From the NCBI GenBank assembly GCA_009801085.1, contig VNWV01000020.1, forward strand, positions 186,001 to 250,000: 64,000 nt of DNA. The letters run 5' to 3'. The position numbers were made by a program, and so were the translations under genes. Below the pieces are notes generated by a model. The model worked only from the letters and a program-made list of their open reading frames with translations. It did not search any database and was not told where the DNA came from. Positions 21,020 through 30,232 of this stretch are shown in pieces. Numbering within the stretch: the first letter of the stretch is position 1; each line of letters opens with the position of its first letter. Source of the DNA: Lasiodiplodia sp. COLG20 (Eukaryota; Ascomycota; Dothideomycetes; Botryosphaeriales; Botryosphaeriaceae).

Positions 21020-23305
21020 ATGAGTTCTGCGAACGGTAGGGATAGGCTCGGGGATGTAGCTGACAGCTACTTCAAATCCAACGAACTAGAATCCGAGATT
21101 CCAGAACATGTCGCTTCAAACCCAACGAGCGAGGCGGAAAACTTGGAGAGGTTTTTGTGGATGATGGGCTCCGAGAAGCATGGCCCTGCACTGCGGGCTC
21201 TGTTCACCGGACGTCAGACGCATTCATGTCGCTTGATTATGGAGTTGGCTGATCAAAAATCCAAGGTTTTGTCAGCCTCAGCGCCAGTACGAAAAAGCTC
21301 ACTGGGAGAGAACAAAATCGACAACCAAGACGAGAGTGGATCGGTTGACCGGAATGGTTCAACCTATCAATACATCCCTCCAAAGATTCACGGTTATGAC
21401 GAGTTTATTGTACAACTGGCCACAAAAGAATTCATGGTCAGCTCGGATAGGTGTCCACCAAAGCTCGATCAACACATTCTGGAGAGTCAGAGAAAACAAG
21501 CCATTCTGAAATCGTACTGTCAGAAAGTAGCGAGACACTGTTATAACAGCGAAGACGGCTTTTCTCAACACGAATTCCTGAAGCATTACGCGCCAACGCA
21601 GTCGAATGAAATCCCCGCCGGCCCTTCTGACTCTTTAGAGCACGGCCCGCCTCTAAAAGTGTGTCCATGGCTGGACGCGAAATCTCAAGATGAGAAGTAT
21701 CTGAATGGATGGCCTTACTTCCTTTTCGACATTATCGCTGGTACGACGGTTGTGACTCAGGAACTGAAGGAGTTTCCGGCCTACACCGCCATCAGCCATA
21801 CTTGGGGAAGATGGCGAGAACATGGGAAGCAGCCAGTGAAGATCGAGGGTGTTCCATGGCTTATACCGCAAACCACTATCTTCGATGTGCGGACCATGCG
21901 AGATTCCTTTCAAAAGTGCAAAGTCAATACCCGGTACATCTGGTTGGATCTTGTTTGCATACCGCAATATAAGTCCAAAATCGCAACTCAAGAGATCGGA
22001 CGCCAGGCGGACATATTCCGAAACGCATCTTGTGCTATCGCATGGATGCACGATGTTACCGACATGTCTTGTCTAGGCTCAATATTCCGATGGTTTGCGC
22101 TATCTCTACTTCAATTTGAGCCTGGATCATGTGATGCCCACAGAAGAGACGAGATGAAGAAAGAACTATGTAAAAATATTGTTGGCAAGCCAAGTGGTCT
22201 TCTGTCGCGAGGGTCCACAACAGAGCTCAATCCTTGGTTTACCTCCTTGTGGACTCTTCAGGAATTATGCCTACGGCCTGACATCCGACTGGCATCATCA
22301 AATTGGGATACACTTTCAATGAATCACGGCTTGAAAGTTCCGTTAAACGCATTTCTTTCGGTACTCAATGAATTCAACTCCAGTGACGGATCAGAGCCAG
22401 AGCCATCCGACGATCAAGGCTCCTATTCTGCGTTTACAGAAGTGAACATATGGCGCCTAGTGAGCGGCCTCCGCGACCTCTTCCGTTTCAGCAGGATCGA
22501 TATCCTTCAACTTGGAGAAGTTCGAGAGTGCGAGGGACGGCGGTCAGAGGCCATTATGTCTGCTCTGGGAACGACGAGATGGTTTTACGAGTCCGCCCGC
22601 GATCAACACGAAGACGACTTAGTGCTGAAAAAGTACCACCCGAAGTTTCTGGAAGAGGTCCGCCTAGAGATCCCGGGGGAGTTCTTTGGAACTGTATATA
22701 AACGGTCCTTCACTTACGAGGGAGAGGGCCGTAAGAATTTCCCCGAGAGTGGCCCATTCGAGGATCAAGACGATGCTGAGGTATCGGTCAACTGGATTAA
22801 GCAACACCAGTGGGCATCTCTCCTTCCCTTCAGTAGGTTTGGAGCCCTTTATTTCCCTGTCACGACCAACCATCACTGGATGCAAGCCCACGACTCTCTT
22901 TCTTCCTGGGAGATTCGACAATGTGGCCAGGTTCACATACCAAAGGTGTGCTTATTATCATCCTCCGTTCATGAAGTGCTCACGCAGCCAGCTCGCTTGC
23001 TCTGCTACTTCTACGGTTTCAACACGGCAGTTCCTGAAAAGCCCCAAAAGGATGGTGAGCTCGACTTTGAATTACATGACTGGGTACGCACTCGACGATA
23101 TGAGGTGCATGCCGTAGTCACTAGATTTCATACCTCGCAACATAATTCGGATGAAGGGAATTCTAATTTTTTCTGTTTTGCCAGCGGGGTTTTGTTGCGG
23201 AGGCTTGACGAAGAGAGTTTGTTCAACTTAGGCAGCTTTTATGTCAGGACATGGGATCAGCTCGTCTTGCCCGCCACTCGTGAAGTGGATTGGACTGTTA
23301 TTTGA
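21020..23305 (+). CDS. HET-domain protein, group A (copy A2)
   Basis: Single exon, 761 residues, start context CCAGATATGAG. The first 120 residues differ from the other group A proteins: the SY-LLFDWW block is absent and a low-complexity Ser/Lys-rich stretch replaces it. Group A homology resumes near residue 130 (EFMVSSDRCPP). The HET domain is at about 253-430: YTAISHTWGRW, IWLDLVCIPQ, EIGRQADIFRNA, WFTSLWTLQELCLRPDIRL. The C-terminal conserved block RRSEAIMSALGTTRWFYE and the terminal VDWTVI match the family. The gene sits between two inverted membrane-protein paralogs. Likely role in non-self recognition or cell death, inferred from the domain only. Confidence 0.9.
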   Translation: MSSANGRDRLGDVADSYFKSNELESEIPEHVASNPTSEAENLERFLWMMGSEKHGPALRALFTGRQTHSCRLIMELADQKSKVLSASAPVRKSSLGENKIDNQDESGSVDRNGSTYQYIPPKIHGYDEFIVQLATKEFMVSSDRCPPKLDQHILESQRKQAILKSYCQKVARHCYNSEDGFSQHEFLKHYAPTQSNEIPAGPSDSLEHGPPLKVCPWLDAKSQDEKYLNGWPYFLFDIIAGTTVVTQELKEFPAYTAISHTWGRWREHGKQPVKIEGVPWLIPQTTIFDVRTMRDSFQKCKVNTRYIWLDLVCIPQYKSKIATQEIGRQADIFRNASCAIAWMHDVTDMSCLGSIFRWFALSLLQFEPGSCDAHRRDEMKKELCKNIVGKPSGLLSRGSTTELNPWFTSLWTLQELCLRPDIRLASSNWDTLSMNHGLKVPLNAFLSVLNEFNSSDGSEPEPSDDQGSYSAFTEVNIWRLVSGLRDLFRFSRIDILQLGEVRECEGRRSEAIMSALGTTRWFYESARDQHEDDLVLKKYHPKFLEEVRLEIPGEFFGTVYKRSFTYEGEGRKNFPESGPFEDQDDAEVSVNWIKQHQWASLLPFSRFGALYFPVTTNHHWMQAHDSLSSWEIRQCGQVHIPKVCLLSSSVHEVLTQPARLLCYFYGFNTAVPEKPQKDGELDFELHDWVRTRRYEVHAVVTRFHTSQHNSDEGNSNFFCFASGVLLRRLDEESLFNLGSFYVRTWDQLVLPATREVDWTVI

Positions 23306-23813
23306 TCTATTGCGACAGTGTCTCCTTTGTAGTAAAGGCGAGTTGAAGCTTAAATCTCATCATTATGATCCAAAAAGAAACCAGCTACATTGCGCTTTTT
23401 GCTGATTGTGTAGTGGCCTGATTCACCTGCTGCTGAAAATTGAGCGTTGTTAAATGGTACAAACAAGGGTCTTTGAACGCTTGAACGCAATTGATTTCGG
23501 CTATAATAAATTCTATTAAGTTTCATTCCTTAATCAAATCAAAGCAACGAGTCACTTTCACATTAGTCGGCAGGAGAGCCCAAGTCAGAAAAGCATCATA
23601 AGCAATTAGATACCAACTCACGAATCGATCAGCCCACGTGAAGAATCTTTTCAAGATGCAACTATGGCTGATATACCAACTATAACCTTTGCCACACTGT
23701 CTCCATGCGCTCTTATCTGTCTCTACCTCCCCTAGTTAACTTACCCGCTTACAACTCTCCAACCTTTCCTCCCTCCGCACCACCTCCTCCACATCCACCC
23801 CCACCATCCGCCC
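23306..23813. other. Convergent intergenic region
   Basis: 3' flanks of HET A2 and of the minus-strand membrane-protein gene. AT-rich, with nothing recognisable. Confidence 0.5.
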
Positions 23814-25088
23814 CTACGCCGTACTCCTCCCCCCAAGCATCCTCCCCGCCGCCCCCTGCGCCTCCCTCAAATTATCATAATACGTCGCCACCAACGTCGC
23901 CGTCACCGCCTCCCCACCAGCTCCCCTCAACTCCACCCTCTCCACCACCCCCGCCCTCCTACACCGCTCCCACCCCTCCGCCACCGCCTCTTCCGTCGAG
24001 CCCCACCGCCGCCCGTCCGCAAACCGATACACCAGCATCGCTGCCGCGACGTACACCTGATACGCCAACCACACGCGCTGGACGCCCGCCGGCATCAACA
24101 ACACCGCGCAGACGAGACTGGCAGGGAAGACTAGCCCTAAGGCAGCGACGACGGCGAAGAGGGCGACTTCGCGATGGCGAGAGGAGCGCAGCGGGTGCCC
24201 GTAGTGGCGGAAGAATTGCAGGACGGTGGCGTCGGTGCCGGAGAGGAGGATGATGCCGTGGCTGGGGGAGTGGATTTCGTAGGTCTCGACGGGGTCGTTG
24301 GTGGTGGTGGTGGTGGTGGGCGGTGGTGCGGCGAGGTCTTCGCGCGGGAGGGAGAGGCGGGTGGCGAGGAGTTTGAGGGCGAGTGGGATGAGCCAGAGGG
24401 TGGCGAGCCAGGTGCGCCAGTACGTCGCTACGCCGGCGGCGACGAGGAGGGCGGTGGTTTCGGAGATGGCGACGTAGGCGTAGGTGGTGAGGGTTGGCGG
24501 GCCGGTTTCGTGGGTCACGGCGATGGCGGGGTGGGCGGCGTGGTGGCTCTGTTCTAGCTTGATGTGGTGGAGGGCCGTCCGGGCGCGGACGGGCCGCTTG
24601 ATAGTGGTGGTGGTGGAGTCGACGATGATACTGGCTTCTTTGCTCTTATCTGCGACGGTGTTGGCTGGGGGGAGTATCTTCGGGATGGCGACCTGGCCGA
24701 CGGCGCGCAGCCAGAGGTTGTTGCGGCAGAAGTCGTGCTCGACGGGCGCGCCGTCGAGCCAGACGGTGTAGGGCAGCTTGCTGTCGCGGAAGAAGGCGGT
24801 GCCGAGCATGTGGCCTTGATGCGCGCCCTGGAAGAGGCCATTCTCGAAGAAGCCGCTCAGCGCCTGCAGCGCGGCCTTGTGGAGCAGGCCGCTCATGGGC
24901 ATGAAAAGGCCGGTGCGGATGGCATTGCGCATGTCAAAGGTGTTCCATGAGCGTTGCGGCCAGAGCAGTCGCTCGAAGAGGTCGACTGTGGCGGCTTCGG
25001 CGCTGACGTAGCCGAGCAAAGCTCCCAGTGTGCCGAAATTCTCGGAAAGTGCGTTGGTTGCACCGGTGAGGTTGTAGGAGTCGTGCAT
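23814..25088 (-). CDS. Multipass membrane protein, unknown family (paralog 2)
   Basis: Single exon, 424 residues. It aligns along its whole length with the gene at 18,959: GALLGYVSAEAATVDLFERL then LWPQR near the N-terminus, AFFRDSKLPYTVW, VLQFFRHYGHPLR, and a C-terminal TATLVATYYDNLREAQ. About four membrane helices in two pairs. The codon usage is much more GC-rich than its paralog, and a run of Thr codons (GTG/GGT repeats on the plus strand near 24,300) forms a loop. Its start codon aligns with 18,959 of paralog 1. The function is unknown; the two flank HET A2 in inverted orientation. Confidence 0.82.
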   Translation of the reverse strand: MHDSYNLTGATNALSENFGTLGALLGYVSAEAATVDLFERLLWPQRSWNTFDMRNAIRTGLFMPMSGLLHKAALQALSGFFENGLFQGAHQGHMLGTAFFRDSKLPYTVWLDGAPVEHDFCRNNLWLRAVGQVAIPKILPPANTVADKSKEASIIVDSTTTTIKRPVRARTALHHIKLEQSHHAAHPAIAVTHETGPPTLTTYAYVAISETTALLVAAGVATYWRTWLATLWLIPLALKLLATRLSLPREDLAAPPPTTTTTTNDPVETYEIHSPSHGIILLSGTDATVLQFFRHYGHPLRSSRHREVALFAVVAALGLVFPASLVCAVLLMPAGVQRVWLAYQVYVAAAMLVYRFADGRRWGSTEEAVAEGWERCRRAGVVERVELRGAGGEAVTATLVATYYDNLREAQGAAGRMLGGRSTA

Positions 25089-26878
25089 GGCTGAAATTTG
25101 AAAGGGCGTTGAGGAAAGGTGATGTTGGTGATTCTGCTTTTGGCTTTGGGAGTAATCTCGAAACAGTGTAGGTTGGGGTTCAACGATGTGGCGAGCAGGG
25201 ATCTGTGCGGGCCGAAGTGTAGCAAATGCAACAATGCAACTATAGACTCAGCCACAAACCTGGTGGCGATCACTGAATCCTGCGAATCCCGCAATTGGAG
25301 AGAGATTGTTTTCAAATCCCGAAGAGAAGTTGATGACAGAAAAAGCGAAGAATGTGATGATTGTTCAATACCGTGACAGTAGCAATAGAATCTGGTCTTA
25401 TAGACACAGCCAAGTAAATGTCTGCCCGGTAGGCCGCAAGGCAGACGTGCTGTGATCTCGGCTTAGCTCGATCAGTGCTAGTCCCTCATCCTGTCAGCTC
25501 ACTGAATCGCGCGTCAGCGGAATTCATGCATACCATCATCTCACCGACCACCCGAGGAGACACAGGAAATCTTCACTATCGGAGGAATCATCCAAGGCAG
25601 ATCGCAGGGTCCGAGGCAGTCTCACGGGTGGGGTAAACAGGACATCACTGCGTACGGTTCAATGATCCGCCACTTATGAAGTCACGTCACCATCTAAAAT
25701 GCCTCTTTTATTGGAGAAGCCGGAAGCTCCTCCGGGGAGAATAAATTGCTTTTGCCGTGATTCCCGATTTTGACCAGTATGCCGGAGTCCGGACACACCT
25801 CTTTGGGTCATAAGCTGCGAGAAATGAACTGATCAGAACCGGTCAAGGGGCCCCGACAAAGGTCCACGACAACTGCAGCAGATCTTGGGCAGTACTCTCA
25901 GACCCACTTATGCATACTAACGCATGAAGCCTCTCACAATCATGGACGATAAGCTGGTTTCATTCTGAGTCTGCCTTGAGCGGGCCATTGTTCGTCAGCC
26001 AACAGTGTGATCCCAACTCGGGTCCGTCGTATTTTGACGCAAATCTCGCAGCTTTGGACATTTGTACTAGTCCAATTTGACGCGCAGATCGAGATGCAGC
26101 AGGTTGAATGTGCACCTATTCCACATCATTATCAATCTACCGGACCATTTTTAGCTCTCGGCTGGCTGTGTTGTATCAAAAATGTGAAGCCTGCAACATT
26201 CTCCATTTGCCACGGTTAACTAAGTAGAATCACAGGGATTCTACGCCAATCTTACTCTTCCCTTGCATCAACTCACTGTAATATGACTGTTATCCCTTAT
26301 ATGATACCATGCACATGTACCAAGGCGATGCCAATAAGAAATTTGCCCAACCTTAACATGCATCTCTCGTGCATGCAAGATTTGTACCAACAGGTTCAAG
26401 AGCAGGCATACGAGGTCTGCATAGCTGTCACGAATTATCGATATGCAAAGGCAGGTTAGAACGGCGATATCTACGAGTTTCGAGATAGAAATTTTGAGAT
26501 CCGTGAAATGGTTCTCACAGAGAGAATTACTCTATGTGAAATAAGGATCTAGTGTGCTTATTCGTTCAACTAATCTAGTATGAGTCTTAGTAGCTGAAAC
26601 TACTAGAAGCTTCTGTCCAAGTGCAAGATATCCGCAGAAGAGGAGGTTAACTAGAGGGTGCTCTAAGTAGAGAAAGTCGCTGAATGAATTTTGCATCCTC
26701 ATAGTTTTGGAAGAACTCTAAGATTACCCGCTATAAGCTGGCTTTCATAGTAAAAGTAAAACTCAGTAAACCCACGAAACACGGGAAAGAACAAAAATGC
26801 AAACTTCTAATACTGGTAGAAAAGCGACCCGTTATTTCCTCGAAAGCCTCGCTTTTCTATTGGAATGAATTGAACGCT
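25089..26878. other. Intergenic, 1.8 kb without a supported gene
   Basis: Promoter side of the membrane-protein gene at the left; the rest is AT-rich with scattered stops. I see no tRNA, repeat array or degenerate HET sequence. Confidence 0.5.
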
Positions 26879-29014
26879 CTACTCAAGAAGAAAATCATCC
26901 AAAGCCTGTTTGACATACGATGGACCGTAGCGGTACATGGTGAATAACTCTCCGCCTTCCATCTTGGAGATTACTTTACAATCTTCGCTGAGCTCATTAA
27001 GTTCAACAGTAGAATTTTTCATTGGCGTTGTGAAGATTACTTCAGGTATCCGTCTGCGCATCTCTTCGGCGAATTCTGGAGGGTAGTGAGTTTGGACGGT
27101 CTGCCCTGTGTTCCGCTGCCCAGCCTGAACCTCATTGTACCATGAAGTAGCGCCGATGGCCGACATGATGGCTTCAGCTTTTCGTTCCTTGCAGTAACGA
27201 TGCTTCGCGAGCTTGAGAACATCTAATACCGTGAGGTCCAGTAGCTCGTGAATTCCAGTAAATTGGCACCAGTCCGAGATATCTTTCATTGCAACAGAAA
27301 TTTCATCCGTGGGCTCCCTCGTGGAGACGTATCTGTTGTACACGCACAAGAAACCATTGAGTGGAATTGCGTGACCATTGTCAACAGACATGATATCCAG
27401 ACCTGACGTCGCAAGAAGCATGTCAGGTCTCAAGCAGAGCTCCTGTAACGTCCAGAGAGAAGTGAACCATGAGTCGTTGTCCCGACCCACCTCCTTGTCT
27501 TCCGTCTCCTCTGACGCAATAGTCTCGGATGATGGTTGAGGAATATCTTCCTTCTCCCACTCGGAAATATCCTCCCACCCGGAAAGACCAGTCAATTGGT
27601 CTGTGATCCGATCGAGTAGCCCATGCTTGAGTTCCTCCCGCTTATGCACATGCTCTGGGTAATCGTCAAGCTCCAGCATGGACAGGCAAAGCCACTGAAA
27701 AAGCGCCGCTGCGCATGAGAGATCTTCAACGTCATGTAGCCACGCAACTGCCGCAGCCGCATTTCGAAAGATCAAGTCCTGTCTTCCAATTTCCTGCACC
27801 CTGATTTGCTTATCATCCTCAGTCAACGCACCTGCGCAGCTCTGCGGAACACAGACAAGATCAAGCCATACGTATTCCGTATGGATTTGCCCCTTAAGCT
27901 TCTTCAAGTGCTCGGGAATGGCGGTCACGTCGAAGGTAGTATTCAAGGGGACGGGAGACGCCAGCCCGCCAGGGATGTATCCAGTGTCTGATCGCGCGCC
28001 GCGGCCCCATGTGTGGCTGATAGCGGTGTATGCGGGGCGATTGTAGCCTAGGGCGCGGGTGCGGACGATGCAGGAATTCTCTAAGTCCCACAGGTATTCC
28101 GGCCAGCCAGCGAGAGGCTCACGCTCCAGATCATCATTTTCGTCGTCGTCATCCTCGTCCTCGCTGTCTTCGTATGTGCGAAACTTCCGTATAGGCAGCC
28201 AGGGGCACGCCGCAACAAGAGGGCCGCGGTCGACGCGGCGGGGATGCTCGGGGTCTGACGCCCGGAGAGAGCAGATGTGGTTCCGGGCATTTTCCTTCTC
28301 TATTGACGTCCCGACAGGTTCCAAAACCGGGCGGAATAGGTCGGGTACGGCGTTGCGCAGGCACTGCATTGCTGCACCCCGGCAGTAAGCTACGATGCTA
28401 GCCTCGTGGCGCCGTGCTCTCAGTATGAAGTCGAAGTCGGGGTCGGGTTCCGCTGCGTACATTCTCTCGTCACAGAACTCGACAAAAAAAAGTTGCCATA
28501 GGGCGGTGCTATAAGCATCTTCTGGGAGCCGCTCAGGAAAGAAGAACTCTGTTTCGGAATATTCTAGGACTCTCAGGTGCTTTATCAACCAGGACCACAT
28601 CGCATTGTTCCTATCGTTGGGATCGGAATCAAACTCCTCGATGGTGCGGGCCAGAGTGGGGGATTCCCTAATGAAGAAGGCTAGGTATGCCAAAGGAATT
28701 GATGGGTGCTGGAATTCGGCTGTCCAGAAATCAAACAGAAGGCGATATGAGTTGCACTGCCGTTCGTTCATGATATTGGCTGGTATACCGCAGCTGAAGA
28801 GGATCTGCAGGCGGCACCATTTGTTGTAGGCGGGGAATTTGATGTCACTCGCCCCTGGGCGATCCTTGGAAAAGTCTTCAAAGTTGAAAATTTCAGCTAC
28901 GACAACCCACATAGCCTCGACAAATCGTCCGAGCGTCCTTGTCCGCGGTCTGCTGCTACCGACTTCGTTGTGCAGCCTCCTGTCGGAGATTTCGAATAAT
29001 CCACCTTCTACCAT
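26879..29014 (-). CDS. HET-domain protein, group A (copy A3), C-terminally short
   Basis: Single exon, 711 residues. The N-terminal region carries the group A block NSYRLLFDFWTAEFQHPS (near residue 89). An acidic stretch EDSEDEDDDDENDDLE (about 282-297) precedes WPEYLWD. The HET domain is at about 327-545: YTAISHTWGRG, VWLDLVCVPQ, EIGRQDLIFRNA, WFTSLWTLQELCLRPDMLL. The block RKAEAIMSAIGATSWY follows. The protein then stops shortly after, so it lacks roughly 130-200 residues of the C-terminal region present in A1, A2 and A4. An insertion rich in Glu and Ser separates VWLDLV from WFTSLW more widely than in A1. Either the end is a natural short form or a nonsense change has truncated it. Confidence 0.87.
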   Translation of the reverse strand: MVEGGLFEISDRRLHNEVGSSRPRTRTLGRFVEAMWVVVAEIFNFEDFSKDRPGASDIKFPAYNKWCRLQILFSCGIPANIMNERQCNSYRLLFDFWTAEFQHPSIPLAYLAFFIRESPTLARTIEEFDSDPNDRNNAMWSWLIKHLRVLEYSETEFFFPERLPEDAYSTALWQLFFVEFCDERMYAAEPDPDFDFILRARRHEASIVAYCRGAAMQCLRNAVPDLFRPVLEPVGTSIEKENARNHICSLRASDPEHPRRVDRGPLVAACPWLPIRKFRTYEDSEDEDDDDENDDLEREPLAGWPEYLWDLENSCIVRTRALGYNRPAYTAISHTWGRGARSDTGYIPGGLASPVPLNTTFDVTAIPEHLKKLKGQIHTEYVWLDLVCVPQSCAGALTEDDKQIRVQEIGRQDLIFRNAAAAVAWLHDVEDLSCAAALFQWLCLSMLELDDYPEHVHKREELKHGLLDRITDQLTGLSGWEDISEWEKEDIPQPSSETIASEETEDKEVGRDNDSWFTSLWTLQELCLRPDMLLATSGLDIMSVDNGHAIPLNGFLCVYNRYVSTREPTDEISVAMKDISDWCQFTGIHELLDLTVLDVLKLAKHRYCKERKAEAIMSAIGATSWYNEVQAGQRNTGQTVQTHYPPEFAEEMRRRIPEVIFTTPMKNSTVELNELSEDCKVISKMEGGELFTMYRYGPSYVKQALDDFLLE

Positions 29015-30232
29015 GTTTCTGATGAAACGGGCGTCTAACTTTGCTGAATAACAGATGTGAGAAAGTATTTTCGGGTATATTGACGAGAAACAGCTCGGGT
29101 AGCAAAATTATTCGATGAAAAGAAAATTAACCGGCGAGCGGGTTCGTAAGTAAGTAAGTGAAGATATCCACAAGATGTCTTGCTTATTCTTACTATGACC
29201 ATAGTTCCCCATATTTGCTCGCCTGTTTGCTGCGTGGCGCAGTCACCGCCCCGCAGCAAGAGGATTGCGACCGGGGGGCGACATCATGGCACGCGACCAC
29301 TGTTCGGAATTAGTCGGATCCAGCGCTATTATTGAAAATTTCAAACACCAAGTTGTATTCAAACAGTTTCAAGAAATTTCAGCACAACAACGGAGATCTG
29401 CAGCTGCAACGGAATGGCTGTCCGCCTTCCAACTATCTGAATTTGCCTTACCCCACCAACCCGCCCCAAGCGGTCACCAATGGCAGGCCACGTGGCAGGG
29501 AGCGGTGCCGTTATCTGTGCCTGGCTGACTGTGTAGGTGTTAGGCAACAGTCCACAGCCACTGTGTACTCCCAACCCTATTGTATTGACCCGTGCAGACA
29601 CCGGCTTCTCATGCTTATCAACGTGCCGGCTAAGCCTCTCTAAACCCTGCTTGCAACAACTTTCGTCACCGCTGCCAGCCAATCGGGGCGAGGCGGCTAA
29701 TGAAGGACAAGGCGGCGGAGTCAAATTATTGATCAGTCACATTGGTGCAGGATATTTTTGTAGACGTCGGTAAGACTAATGTGATGGAACAACCAAACTT
29801 GCATCCTCGAGTTGTTTCACGTCCAAAAGTATTCGGATAGGCAGTCGAAGTTGAGCCCGGCAACAAAATTCATTCATTCCGTTCCCCTCGCAGCTGTAAG
29901 TGAATGCGCTGTACCGTTTGAGAGATTGTTTACCACTAAGCACGAATAATGATGTGCAGAAAAGGAACTTCGTGGTAGGATGGCAAGTCCGACAAAAGCT
30001 CAGCCTCGCGACCTCACCCCGGCTCTCGAAGCTCGGCCGAGCTGAGATATGTCTCCACACCCCACATGGAGAGAAGCAGGCAGCCTCCATGATGACAGGA
30101 TTCCAGGCAGCTATGCGTAGAGAGATTGCCACTCAAAAACTTAGCGTATCTACTCCAGGATATTTCAGCCGCACTCCATCCCCGTCCCAAAGTCAACAAT
30201 CTATCATTCCTCAAGCTTAATCTCCAAAAACA
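29015..30232. other. Intergenic upstream of the AAA+ gene
   Basis: Divergent region between HET A3 and the AAA+ ATPase gene. Overlapping frames on both strands near 29,360-30,220 have no motif and were not accepted. Confidence 0.5.

Noticed and set aside
29359..30220. Several 100-codon frames upstream of the AAA+ gene
   Set aside because: No motifs; they overlap one another on both strands and precede the first AAA+ exon.
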